DNA from: Limnanthes douglasii subsp. nivea
Taxonomy: Eukaryota > Streptophyta > Magnoliopsida > Brassicales > Limnanthaceae
DNA length: 64,000 nt
Reading direction: 5' to 3'
Assembly: GCA_036936605.1 (NCBI GenBank)
Contig: JAUPFV010000001.1
Span: 317,270,809-317,334,808, forward strand
Below the pieces are notes generated by a model that had not been told where the DNA came from, did not search any database, and worked only from the letters and a program-made list of their open reading frames with translations. The position numbers were made by a program, and so were the translations under genes. Of this stretch, positions 23,554 through 34,279 are shown in pieces. The first letter of the stretch is position 1. The number at the start of each line of letters is the position of its first letter.

Positions 23554-24857
23554 AATAAAAAATAACATGGAGGAAATAGCTTTGGCCAATTATATTTGTC
23601 CTTGATTTTATATTAACTTTATACTAATTTAATTATTATTTTATTTTTAATTAATTATGAATAAAATACTCTCATTTGGTTATTTTATTTATTTATTAGT
23701 AAAGTGAGCGCAAAAATGAGTTAAAATGCGAATATAAACTAAAATTGGATAAAAAAAAAGATTAAAAAAAAGAAGGGCTTTAAGATAATTAATACAAGAA
23801 TAAAAAGAATAAAAATAAAAGATGAAGAATTAATTGAAATTCATAATGTAATTATTTTAATCTCTAAATGGTCAATTATAGCTTCTTATTATTTAATTTA
23901 AAATGTTAAATAAAATCTTTTATTTTATTTAATGAGGATTATAATTTTATTCTTGTGATGATAAGTTTTATTCGTAGGAGATTAAGATTCAGAAAAAGCT
24001 AATAACTCTTCATATAAATAAGACAATCACAAATCAAACACAAGGAGAACACAAGGAGAAAGACGACTAAAAACACAAACACAGTCTTTTCCAGTTTTTG
24101 TTTATATGTTGTTTGTTATTTTTGTTATTAATTTATACTTAAACATGAGTTAAATTCTTTGTGTTATGGTGTTTTTGGACCTCTCTTTATACTTTTATTA
24201 ATGAATTAGACTTTTAATTTAATTTAATTTTATAATTTATTTTGAGTATTAGTATTGATTTTAATGCTTTCAATTTCATACGAGATTAATTGAATGATAT
24301 TAGATTTAGGTATAAACCGGGATGTATAATATACTTATGATCTTGAATGAATAGTGCGCTACAACCATGACTTAGTGAAATCTGAACTACTTTATTAGAT
24401 TATATGTCCTAATTGTAGGAGATATAGGACTAAAGATATAACCAACCATACAAAAAGGTTAGTTGTGTGAGATCCAGAGATGATCATAACACTCTAAAAC
24501 AGAACATGGTGTTGAAAAAATTATGTTTTGATTAAATTTATTTAATAGTTAAAAATTCTAAATAAATTGTCTATGCATGTTAAAAAATAACCTGAAATAG
24601 TTTCCTCTAATTGTTTACAAGTTAGATTTTAAATTTTATTTTATTTTATCTTCTTAAATACGTTTTCCTATACCAACTCTCGATCCTATGAATCACAAAA
24701 TAATTCTTTACTTTTTTATTATTATCATTAATTATCAATTATTTTAGATTTATATTTAAATTAAACTAAGCCTTTTCTTTTGGGTACGATAAACGAGTCT
24801 CAAAATAATTTTTATTACTGTAAAAATTATACGCTTGTAATTTTTTTGTTCCGAGAC

Positions 24858-25470
24858 TTTGCATAATCTCCTCACACGAAAGTACTTATACAGTTTGGGA
24901 CAAAATGAGGTTGTCATTAATATTCTTTAAGCATTTGGCAGAAGATGACTCAGAAAACTTTGGATATCTTCAAATAATTTCAACAAGTCTCGGTTTAAGC
25001 GAAACCAAAAACCCATATATAGGATGTATGTGAAGAACATAACCTCATCAACATAAGCATCGACGAGAGTCTGGTTGGATGTTGGAAACCAACTGTGGAA
25101 ACTCCCCATTCTTCAAACTTTATACTATGATCGGCTGCATTGATATACTTGTAACTGGCACGAGTCACGCTTCGGGTTTAAACTCGACTTAACAAATTTC
25201 TAACATGTTTTGTTTTTTATGATTTTTTAGCCTCCATAACTCTATATATAGTTGATCTAAGCGATATCACTACAGTCAACATCTACAATGCATCAATCAT
25301 CTTGGCCAACATGACATTGGCCTCCTAATCCTTGTCATTTTGCAGCTCAAGCACTTTACATTGCTCATGCTTCAAGTCTTGAAAAATAGAAGGAGTATAT
25401 TTTCTCCATGAGCGGGAGTTACTCCCTCGCCAACAGAGGCAACGGCGACGTTGAGATGAACGTGCAGAAA
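24858..25470 (-). pseudogene. Convergent extra ORF of element B, middle part
   Basis: The minus strand reads VDEVMFFTYILYMGFWFRLN, RDLLKLFEDIQSF, LLPNA, a stop, RILMTT. Across the D insertion it continues FRVRLCK-like text and SVCTFISLWVMEPISF. The pattern (GF.F.L...L..LF..L......PNAWR.L) is the one found in plant proteins labelled putative gypsy-type transposon and in the extra ORF of element G (VEYFEVLSLCPTQVAPNQW). Identification is by pattern only. Confidence 0.4.
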
Positions 25471-25475
25471 GAACC
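25440..25475 (+). repeat. 36-bp sequence shared with the internal 3' end of C2
   Basis: CAACGGCGACGTTGAGATGA and the following bases to GAACC recur at 29811-29846, just before the 3' LTR, with two A/G differences. Here the copy lies outside the 5' LTR. Its last five bases, GAACC, also equal the five bases after the 3' LTR (30170-30174). Confidence 0.9.
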
Positions 25476-25825
25476 TGTTGTGAATGATTCGAATAGTGCC
25501 TTGACAGTGTACTGTGTCCGGCAGTACAGTTTTGTGTTGTGATAGTGATATTGTCCAATCACTTGAGTTAGTCTTGTGGTATGAGCCCATTAGGCCCATA
25601 GTCTAGTAAGTCTATTAATTCCCTATAAATAGATTACTAGGGCGACACAAAACACAATCTGAAATCTGTAACCTTTTCTATCATAGTGAAACTATTTCTC
25701 TGGCGGCGCCCGTGGACGTAGACAATTGTCGAACCACGTTAAATCCTGTGTTTCATTTAAATCTTTCCTTCGTATATATTTTGTGCTTGAGCCATTTTGT
25801 GATAATTGCATAGTATTTTATAACA
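25476..25825 (+). repeat. 5' LTR of element C2
   Basis: Begins TGTTGTGAATGATTCG and ends GTATTTTATAACA. TATAAAT at 25624-25630 is the likely promoter, about 200 bases before the LTR end. It carries 27 bases (around CTGTAACCTTTTCTATCATA) missing from the 3' copy. Confidence 0.9.
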
Positions 25826-25829
25826 AAAT

Positions 25830-25846
25830 TGGTATTAGAGCCACGA
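25830..25846 (+). other. Primer-binding site of element C2
   Basis: TGGTATTAGAGCCACGAGG begins four bases after the LTR end and matches the copia initiator-tRNA site TGGTATCAGAGC with one C-to-T change. Confidence 0.85.
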
Positions 25847-25880
25847 GGTGAAATTAGGGATTTTGCAATTAGGGTTCACA

Positions 25881-26740
25881 ATGGCATCTACAGCAACAAA
25901 ATACATGATTGAAAAATTTGATGGGGGATCCAGCTTTGCGTTGTGGAAGATTAAACTGAAAATCGTCATTGGTACTGCAAGGGTTGTGGAAGGCTGTGTA
26001 GATTAAGTTACCAGGAGAGATGAGAGAAGAGGAGAAACAAGATCTTCAAGAAAGGGCTTTGTGCTGGATTTTAATGAGTGTGAAATACAATGTGCTTCGC
26101 GAGATTAGTGGTGAGAAGACTGCTGCCTGCGCATGGAAAAAGCTAGGAGATCTTTACTCAGAGAAATTAGTAGTAAACCGATTATACTTGAAGAAACGTT
26201 TGTATGATTTCAGATTAAAAGAAGGTATGTCCATAACAGAGCACCTAGATAATTTTAAATCAATTATAATGGACTTAGAGAACATAGATATCAATATTGA
26301 GGATGAGGATTAGCTTTGTTTATATTGAGATCGTTACCAGCTCCCTATGAAAACTTCGTAGATACCATTATGTATGGTAATGATAAGTTATCGCTAGCAA
26401 ATGTCAAAGGGGCACTGAAATCAAAAGAGATGAGACAGTTGCAGCCAGACAATCAAGCTGAAGGGGAAGGTCTTATGACTAGAGGAAGATCTAAAAGCAA
26501 AGCCAGTTCTTTAAGAAGGAAGAACTGGAGGTCCAAGTCAAGGGTGAAGCACTCAAACTGTTATGAATGCGGTGATCAGGGTCATTATAGGAGAGATTGT
26601 CTGAAACTGAATGGTAAGAAGGGAAATCAAAAGGAAAATGCAGCAAACATTGTTGAAGGTGTGAACGATTCCGACGATAGTGAAAACAATGGTAAAGGAG
26701 ATGTATTTTCCGTGATTTCAGACTTTGGGCAAAACTCTTG
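25881..26740 (+). pseudogene. Gag of element C2
   Basis: The ATG at 25881 opens 42 codons (IEKFDGGSSFALWKIKLKI) to a TAA at 26007-26009. The frame resumes one base over (LREISGEKTAACAWKKLGDL) and shifts again near 26310. The intact zinc knuckle CYECGDQGHYRRDC lies near 26560-26600. This is the UBN2-type Gag of plant copia elements, which packages element RNA. Confidence 0.85.
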
Positions 26741-28320
26741 GGTAATTGATATTGGCGCTACATATCATATGTGTCAGTTCAAGCAGTGGTTTGATATGTA
26801 CAAGCCAATGCAGGGAACTGTCTATTTAGGGAACAATCATTCGTTGACTGTTGGTGGTATTGGTAACGTCAGAATCAGAATATTTGACGGGGTTGTTAGA
26901 ATCTTGACGTGCTGGCATGTTCCTGGGTTATAAATAAACCTGATTTCTCTTGGGACTCTAGACTCTTGGGGTTACAAGTACCATGCATAAAATGGTGTAA
27001 TCAAAGTGACAAAAGGCTCAATGGTATGCATGAAAGGCAGTTTGCAGAAGGGTCTTTACATTCTCCAGGGGAGTGTTTTTATGGGCGATGCTGCAGTAGC
27101 ATCATCAGGGAGTAATAGCCAAAGTAGGCAGGATCAAAATAAGTTGTGGCATTGGCGTCTTGGTCACATGAGTGACAGAGGATTAGCTGTTTTGGGAAAG
27201 AGAGATTTGTTGAAAGGGTATAAAGTAGAATCATTGGGATTTTGTGAGCACTGTGTGTTTGGTAAACAAACTAGAGTCAAATTCAGCAAATCAGCTGTAA
27301 GAAAGACTAAAGGGACAGTGGACTACATTCACTCAGATCTTTGGGGTCCAAACAGAATTTCATCCAAGAGCGGAGCCAGATACTACATGAGTTTGATTGA
27401 TGATTATTCAAGGATGGTGTGGGTTTACTTTCTGAAAACAAAAGATGAAGCATATTCAACCTTTGTCAAATGGAAGATGATGATTGAGAAGCAAATAGGA
27501 AGAAAAATCAAACGTCTTAGGACGGATAATGGGTTAGAATATTGCAGTCGTGAGTTCAACGAGTTTTGCGAAGTTGAGGGAATAGTGTGCCATCGCACTT
27601 GTTCTAGAACACCACAATAGAATGGAGTCGCAGAAAGAATGGACAGAACGCTTTGTAACAAGGCACGAAGTATGCTCTCGTATTCCGGTGTGGGAAAGGA
27701 TTTTTGGGCTGAAGCTATCAATACAGCATGTTACTTGGTGAATCGGTCTCCACCAACGGCTATTGATTGTAAAACTCCTTTTGAGATTTGGTCTCGATCG
27801 TCGACTGATTATGAACATTTGAGGGTGTTCGGTTGTCCTGCGTATGCTCATGTGAGAGATGGTAAGATTGAGCCGAGGGTAAAGAGATGCATATTTCTAG
27901 GATATGCTACTGGAGTGAAAGGATATAGGTTATGGTGTACCTCTCTAAAGTCTCCAGGTTTTCTCATCAGTAGGGACGTTACTTTTAATGAGTTTGCTTC
28001 TATAGACAGTCAGAAGGAAGTAGGAGAAATGGTCGAATCAGGATCGGTTGTGAGTAAACAGGTGAAGCTTGAAGTAGAATCAATTCCAAGCAGGTCCAAT
28101 AATTCAAGTGGTTCTGAGGTGGATCCAGAATCAGGAGGTGAAGCGTCAGCATCAGATGATAGTGACGATGATGCGCCTGAACCAGAACAACAACCTTATA
28201 ACATAGCATTGGGCAGAGAAAGAAGAGATATTAGACTTCCAAAAAGGTATGTGAATCTAGTTGCATATGCTCTGTCAGTTGCAGAAGAAGTTGAGATGCA
28301 GGAACCTAGTAGCTACAGAG
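26741..28320 (+). pseudogene. Protease and integrase of element C2
   Basis: Protease reads WVIDIGATYHM, so the active-site D-S-G is D-I-G. Stops at 26931-26933 and 26988-26990 follow. Integrase has HWRLGHMSDRGL...CEHCVFGK, HSDLWGP, LRTDNGLEY and, after a TAG at 27618-27620, NGVAERMDR; all three acidic residues are present. An acidic linker (SDDSDDDAPEPEQQP) precedes RT. Confidence 0.85.
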
Positions 28321-29327
28321 AAGTTATAGCGAGTTCAGAGGCAGATCGATGGATTGGTGTTATGGGGGAAGAGATTGAATCTCTTCATAAGAATCAAACA
28401 TGGAAGCTTGTTGACTTGCATAAAGGGCAGAAGACAGTAGGCAGTAAATGGGTGTTCAAGAAAAAGGAAGGTAATCTAGGGGTTGAGGCATCTCGATTCA
28501 AAGCAAGACTGGTCGCTAAGGGTTTTACTCAAAGGGAAGGACTCGACTTCAATTAAGTGTTTTCTCCAGTGGTGAAGCATAGTTCGATTCGAGTTTTGTT
28601 AGCCATAGTAGTTTTGAAAGATTTAGAGCTTGAGCAGTTGGATGTGAAGACTGCGTTTCTACATGGTGAATTGGAGGAGCAAATCTACATGAGACAACCA
28701 GAGGAATTTATCGAACCTAATATGGAGGACAAAGTCTGTCTGCTAAAAACGTCACTGTATGGTTTGAAACAGTCACCTAGGCAATGGTACAAACATTTTG
28801 ATACATTCATGGTATCAAAATGGTTCACGAGGAGTCCATATGATAGTTGTGTGTATCATCAAAAAATGTCAGATTGTTCTTATGTTTACTTGTTGTTGTA
28901 TGTGGATGATATGCTTATTGCTACTTGTAGTATGTCACACATTGTGCAGTTAAAGAAGCAGCTTAGTGCCGAGTTTGAGATGAAGGATCTGGGTAGAGCA
29001 AAGAAAATTCTTGGTATGGAGATTATCAGGAACAGAAATTTAGGATCATTACACTTGTCTCAACAAAGCTATATTGAGAAAGTGTTAAAATGATTCAACA
29101 TGTTTGATGCTAAAACAGTTAGCATTCCTTTTGCTACTCATTTCAAGTTGTCTGCAGTAGGAGCGACCAAAGACGATGCTGAGTTGGAACAAATGTCGAA
29201 GGTTCCATATGTAAGTGCAGTTGGTAGTATCATGTATGCTATGGTATGCACACGTCCTGATATTTCACATGCGGTTAGTGTAGTTAGCAGGTACATGGGA
29301 TGTCCTGGGAAAGAACACTAGCAGGCA
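28321..29327 (+). pseudogene. Reverse transcriptase of element C2
   Basis: Reads WKLVDLHKGQKTVGSKWVFK, then FKARLVAKGFTQREGLDFN, a TAA at 28554-28556, VFSPVVKHSSIRVLLAI, EQLDVKTAFLHGELEE, and YVDD in LLLYVDDMLIATCS near 28890-28930. TGA at 29091-29093 (probably from Arg) and TAG at 29319-29321 (probably from Trp) interrupt the end. The same frame is kept from 26316 to about 29570. Confidence 0.9.
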
Positions 29328-29810
29328 GTGAAATGGATACTTCGGTATCTGAAGAATACTGTGAACGTTGGCTTAACTTTTAACAAAACCGATATTGGTG
29401 AATCGCTGAATGATGTTGCAGGATCATTGGTTGGTTTTGTTGATTCTGATTTTGCAGGTGATATGGATAAAAGAAGATCTCTAACAGGATATGTATTTAC
29501 TCTAGCTGGGAGTGCGATCAGTTGGAAAGCACAGTTGCAACCTACTGTAGCTTTGTCTACAACAGAGGCAGATGGCGGTAACAGAAGCAGTTAAAGAGGC
29601 AATATGGTTGCAAGGTTTGGTGGCAGATTTGGGCTTGGATAGGAGTACTACAAAAGTGTTTTGTGACAGTCAAAGCGTCATACACCTTACAGGGAACCAG
29701 ATGTACCATGAGCGTACAAAGCACATATATGTCAGGTATCATTTTATTCGTGATATAATATCAAAGGGAATTGTTGATGTGAAGAAAGTGTCTACACACG
29801 ATAATCAAAG
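29328..29810 (+). pseudogene. RNase H of element C2
   Basis: FVDSDFAGDMDKRRSLTGYV is present. At 29571-29573 a 5-bp deletion in the STTEAEY motif removes the conserved acidic residue and shifts the frame, which continues MAVTEAVKEAIWLQGLVAD and CDSQSVIHL. After STHDN the expected C-terminal text (PADMLTK type) is missing and the 36-bp block found outside the 5' LTR follows at once. Confidence 0.85.
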
Positions 29811-29846
29811 CAACGGCGACGTTGAGATGAACGTGCGGAAGGAACC

Positions 29847-30169
29847 TGTTGTGAATGAGTCGAATAGTGCCTTGACAGTGTACTGTGTCCGGCAGTACCG
29901 TTTTGTGTTGTGATAGTGATATTGTCCAATCACTTGAGTTAGTCTTGTGGTATGAGCCCATTAGGCCCATAGTCTAGTAAGTCTATTAATTCTCTATAAA
30001 TAGATTACTAGGGCGACACAAAACACAATCGGAAACTCTTTCTCTGGCGGCGCCCGTGGACGTAGACAATTGTCGAACCACGTTAAATCCTGTGTTTCAT
30101 TTAAATCTTTCCTTCGTATATATTTTGTGCTTGAGCCATTTTGTGATAATTGCATAGTATTTTATAACG
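29847..30169 (+). repeat. 3' LTR of element C2
   Basis: Matches the 5' LTR except for a few substitutions and a 27-bp deletion after AACACAATC. TATAAAT at 29995-30001. The terminal A is G, so the LTR ends AACG; the duplicated GAACC follows. Confidence 0.9.
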
Positions 30170-30174
30170 GAACC

Positions 30175-30470
30175 ATCGGTAAGAAGTTCGTTTGGGGTGG
30201 CATAAAATTGGTTTGTGGATTCGAGCGCTAGCGTGGTCTTTGGATGGTTTTCGACGGTCGGCAAGTTTCCCATTGTGCCAAAGATAAGTGTCTCATTGCC
30301 ATGTGTGCTAGTCATCATGACGAGTCTCGACATGTTTTGTTTCATTAACAAACTTCTCATTCTGCTCACTGTTCGGTTACAACCTAATCTGTTCGGGGAG
30401 TTTTCTAGTCTTCTGCTTCCGATTGATCATCGCTTTCTATTTGGTTTAATTTTACTTTAACGAATATAAA
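30175..30470 (-). pseudogene. Convergent extra ORF of element B, N-terminal part
   Basis: A minus-strand frame reads MMTSTHGNETLIFGTMGNLP, HPKTTLALESTN and ATPNELLTDGS up to the C2 LTR. Without C2 it would run into the sequence at 25475. It has coding-like composition in an otherwise AT-rich stretch. No homology recognised; the link to the extra ORF rests on position. Confidence 0.3.
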
Positions 30471-32039
30471 AATTATAAATAAAACGTCAGATTTGGTCCT
30501 TTTTCAGGTTTACGGATCCTCTTCCTTTTACCTTGTACGACTAACCGTTTGTCGAGAATCCATCATCTATCTGACTTTATTTTATCAAACATAAAAAGTT
30601 TACCGAATCTAAAAAATACGATTTCATCTTTTAAGTTATTTTTTTTAAGTATGTTAGAGTGACTCAACCTCGAATGATTAGTTTTTAACAAATAAATTGT
30701 GATATTCTACTCTGTATTATTGTACTCGGTTTAAATCTGCGTACGAATTTAATTATAATACTCAAAATTCTAAAACACTTTGGAAACTATAAATTTAATG
30801 CACAGAAAAAGTTGAAACATTTAATAAATTACAATAAATGACACCCGCAAAACCTTTAGGTAATAAAAACCAGTCAATTGATTTCGAATTTGATTTTGAA
30901 AAGCCAAGTACCCAAAAATTACTCAGATAAGATCATTGGTACAATAAATAGAGACTGTTTTAAAACCTGACTCTGTATTTATAATTAATGCATATCCTTT
31001 TCAAATATTTGGTCCCGGAAAATAAATCTGGGGAAAACATTATTGAAATTTAGTACTACTACACTACTACCATAATGTATTCATTAAATATTTTATAGTA
31101 CCCTTCGAAATATTGTACTTACCGTACCGTCATTATTTGTTTTTGTTTTCTTTTGCAATCTTTGTTATTTAAATTTGAATTTTTTCATATATCTAGCTTG
31201 AACTCTCTGATTTTGTTTTAGTTTTTTTTTTTTAAAGTTACATTGATAAAAAAATTGGTAGCTGAAGTTTAAAGAATTTTGATTGGAAATCACTCGTGTG
31301 GGTGAGAATTTCTTGGAATCTTCTTGGAATTTGAGAAATAAGAATTGGAAGATAATTGTTCTAGATATAATAAAGTTTAATTGTTTTACATTTCATTGGT
31401 CCCCAGACAGAGAGATTAGAGTGAACCTTCTCATTGTTCTCAATATCTTCGAGACCAATTTTAGTGGTTCTTCTTAAATTTAATTTATTAATTGTGCATG
31501 AATCCCAAAACCACATTAATCAATTTGATGCCTTCGTGCCATCCCATAACAAAATATCATATGATTCATATCATGGCATGGTATACATGATACCAGTCAA
31601 ATCCAGGGAATTGCAGATTGCCCCAGAATTACCAGATGTTGATGATATTTGTAAGACAAATGCATGGCGACAATAGCTTTGGTTTAGTTTACCCTATAGA
31701 TTAAGATTGAGTTACAGCTAGTTAATAGTATTTTTTTCCAACAAAAATAAAATTTTATTGGATATAAAATTGATCCAAAATATTATTATTTTTGGATACA
31801 GACCAAAAGATTGTTACAGCTATAATTAGTTATTGGATAATAAATTTAAATATTTGAATACCCAACTAAAATTGGGTAGCAATATGAAGTCTATAATATT
31901 TTCAATTGAAATAAAAGATCTTGCAGCAGATTTTTTTGAATGGATCCAAGACTTTAATTGAGATGGTCATTCCACTTCGAATATATGAAATATTTGATGT
32001 TAAACTCTTTTATAGATTTGCAAAACTAATAATAATTAG
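30471..32039. other. AT-rich stretch without recognisable gene
   Basis: Probably holds the 3' region of element B and the 3' end of the LINE. A T-run at 31220-31233 could be the complement of a LINE poly(A) tail but lies about 800 bases past its last coding motif. An 80-residue plus-strand frame ending at 31676 (PVKSRELQIAPELPDVDDIC) has richer composition but no known relative. Confidence 0.25.
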
Positions 32040-32049
32040 AACGAACATT

Positions 32050-32560
32050 TTAGAGATTTTCATGTTTAAGGTAGCATATACCAACGATTTCTAGAAGGGT
32101 AATTTCCATAAGAGGATATGGAAGCTGCTTATTATTGTAATCCATATTCATTTTATATTTAATGGTCCAATGGGCAAGCCAATCAGCTGTGTGATTTTGA
32201 ATTCTAGACATATTTTTGATGAACATAGTAGAAAAGATTAATTTCCTACAACATTTTAAGGTAGACTTTAAATACCAAGGTGAGCGGTAACATGTCAACA
32301 AGTATTGCTGAATCAATTTCAATATCAATATATCTATAACATTTTTGAAAAAAAAATGACGAGACCATTTAATAAGGTCCTACACTTAGCAACCAAGAGA
32401 GTTTGTCTATTATACAATCTACCATATGCAATTAATGCATCAAAATTGAAATTTTTAACCAAACCAGCGTCACTAGAGTTACCATTGAACATGTAAGAAC
32501 CATCAACATTTACTTTAAGTCTGTCTACACGATGGTGAATCCATTTTAGAACAGTAATAG
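32050..32560 (-). pseudogene. LINE RNase H domain remnant
   Basis: Starts with KWIHHRVDRLKVNVDGSYMF, then SSDAGLV, and ends with RIQNHTADWLAHWTIKY. These fit the plant RNase H-like (RVT_3) pattern of KW..P....K.NVDGS...G.AG at the start and R..N..ADWLA at the end. The central Glu motif is lost. Confidence 0.65.
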
Positions 32561-34279
32561 TTTTAGTGTCATTTATATGAAGAAAACAACCAATATATTT
32601 AGCAGTTTTATAGTCTCATAACCACATTTTCTTAAGTTAATGAGTTTATTTTGTTAAATTAAAGTCTTAAATAATTGAGACACATGGGTTCGTATGCTCA
32701 CGGAGTATTCCTGGTAAAATATATTGTTTAATTTAAAATATTAATCAATTTGACGTAAATAGTAATGGGTGGATTCAAACATCCAAAAAAACAAAAAATT
32801 AGTTTAAGATAAACAAAAGCTAAATTGGTCAAAAAGTAGATTATACGTGTAACCGCGGAAACGAGAGATGTTGTAAGGTTTGTGTGTCTGTGTGTTCCTC
32901 CCACCAAATATAAGTAAATCACAACACTAAAACAAACACGTTACATAAAGAAAAGATGAAAATGTGACAAGTTTTCCGTCATCCCGAACCGGCTCGGCTA
33001 ACCGCAACCATTTAAAAAGAATCTAATCTGGCATCGATTGTGTCACAAATGCAACAAGTGAAAACACAATCATAAATGATATGATTAATGAATTCAACAC
33101 AAGAGTTGTAAATGATACAATCTGGACATATGTAAAGGCTCAAATTTATAAGATTATCACAAGTAAAAACTTACAAAGAATGACGAGTTAGAGAATGAGG
33201 AAGTGATGCAGAATATTATATATGTGTCGTACCAATCCAATCGATATAAGGAACAAACACACAAATGATATGTTATGTATCTTTAGTACTAAACTTTACA
33301 TTTCCACTTTTTATGGTCCATCAGAGAACATTATAATCTTGTGGAGGGGAAGAACGGGAGAATGAGTTCGCGAGTCTCTTGAAGATGATGGTGATTTATG
33401 GTACTATCTGACATAATTCAGGAAGGTGAATACCAACAACCATCCAAAATGATGTTATAAATCTTTATATTATTGTCGAGCCTTGAATCATGAATAATTT
33501 GACTGTAATAATATACAAATAAAGTGGGTAGAAGCCATGTATCGTTCTAAAATGAGGTATATTTCGTATTACCGATTGAACTTTATATATTTTCATAGCA
33601 AGATGCCTAAGACATAATATTTTCCTCGATTCTCAAGATGGAGATGAACTAAGTTTTATGTTCCGAAAGTTATTATATTAATTTTTTATAATTGTATCCA
33701 TTCACATTAAATGAAGAAGTTTTTCACTTAAAATGTACCACAAATGTTTGATAACGACTCATTCATTCCATATCTTTAGATCTAGGATACCTAGGTCGGT
33801 CACTTGGGCGGACAAAGTGACTTTATGCCAAACAAATTTATAATTAGAGAGCTTTATCTTGTGAGCATAGTAAAAGAAAAGATAAATGAAATGGTTTATG
33901 TCTTGTTAGATGTTAGTCAATAAGATGAAAATAGAAGACCATTAGACTTGGTCCACAAATGAAACTAACTTTATAAGTTGATATTATTCAAATGATATGT
34001 GGACCTGTGATGAAAGGATGAAAAGATGTGTGAAAGTTCATAAACAAATTCTAGAGGTGACCTTATCGAAGATATGTGATACTATTCAAATGATAGTTGA
34101 CACGTGATAAAAGGAACTCCATGGTAATTATAATAGAGAGAAGAAACAATATAGCCAAATTTATTGACCAAATCATTCCAGAAAAGAAATACCGATCTTA
34201 AAGAGGAAAATGTGACTTTAATACAGCTGACTTGGAGGCTCAATATATAGAATAATTAGTCTACATCATTTTTAATAAG

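Larger units (their letters stand above)
21505..23587. mobile_element. Outer Mutator-like element (MULE), non-autonomous
   Basis: Terminal inverted repeats start GGCCAAAGCTATTTCCTCCA at the left and end with the reverse complement at the right. The flanks are a perfect 9-bp duplication AATTATATT (21496-21504 and 23588-23596); 9 bp is the Mutator hallmark. Subterminal copies of TATTTCCTCCAT recur in the ends. No transposase frame is present. Its right inverted repeat is itself split by the inner MULE; without it the element is about 1.1 kb. Confidence 0.85.
12231..24852 (+). mobile_element. Element D: non-autonomous Athila-like LTR element
   Basis: Two related LTRs of about 1.27 kb, a primer-binding-site-like tract just after the first LTR, and identical 5-bp flanks GAGAC at 12226-12230 and 24853-24857 define the element. 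Removing nested copia C1 and the MULE leaves about 5.4 kb. The internal part has an Athila-type Gag remnant but no recognisable protease, RT or integrase, so it probably depended on a partner element for transposition. It inserted into the extra ORF of element B. Confidence 0.75.
21490..24852 (+). repeat. 3' LTR of element D, interrupted by a MULE
   Basis: Fifteen LTR bases (TGATCAAATTATATT) precede the MULE; the LTR resumes at 23597 and ends near 24852 with TTTGTTCC, where the 5' copy has TTTGTTCA. Without the MULE and its duplicated 9 bases it is about 1271 bp, against 1278 bp for the 5' LTR. Confidence 0.75.
25476..30169 (+). mobile_element. Element C2: Ty1/copia retrotransposon, decayed
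   Basis: Two LTRs of 350 and 323 bp, a methionine-tRNA primer-binding site and a gag-pol reading in copia order. Flanking pentamers GAACC at 25471-25475 and 30170-30174 fit a 5-bp target duplication. At least seven in-frame stops, two early frame changes and a 5-bp deletion inactivate pol. It sits in sequence attributed to the extra ORF of element B. Confidence 0.9.
5640..30470 (+). mobile_element. Element B: Tat-lineage gypsy element, split by later insertions
   Basis: Plus-strand gag, RT, RNase H, second RNase H and integrase remnants lie at 5640-9400. On the minus strand, pieces that read like a convergent extra ORF continue at 9900-12225, 24858-25470 and 30175-30470. The gaps between these pieces are filled exactly by element D, bounded by the target duplication GAGAC, and copia element C2, bounded by GAACC. 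Joining the flanks across D gives a continuous, sensible minus-strand reading. The pol assignment is firm; the extension past 12225 is my inference. No LTR of B was recognised. Confidence 0.55.

Noticed and set aside
27425..27851. Minus-strand frames of about 100 residues
   Set aside because: Shadows of the copia integrase of C2; no independent motif.
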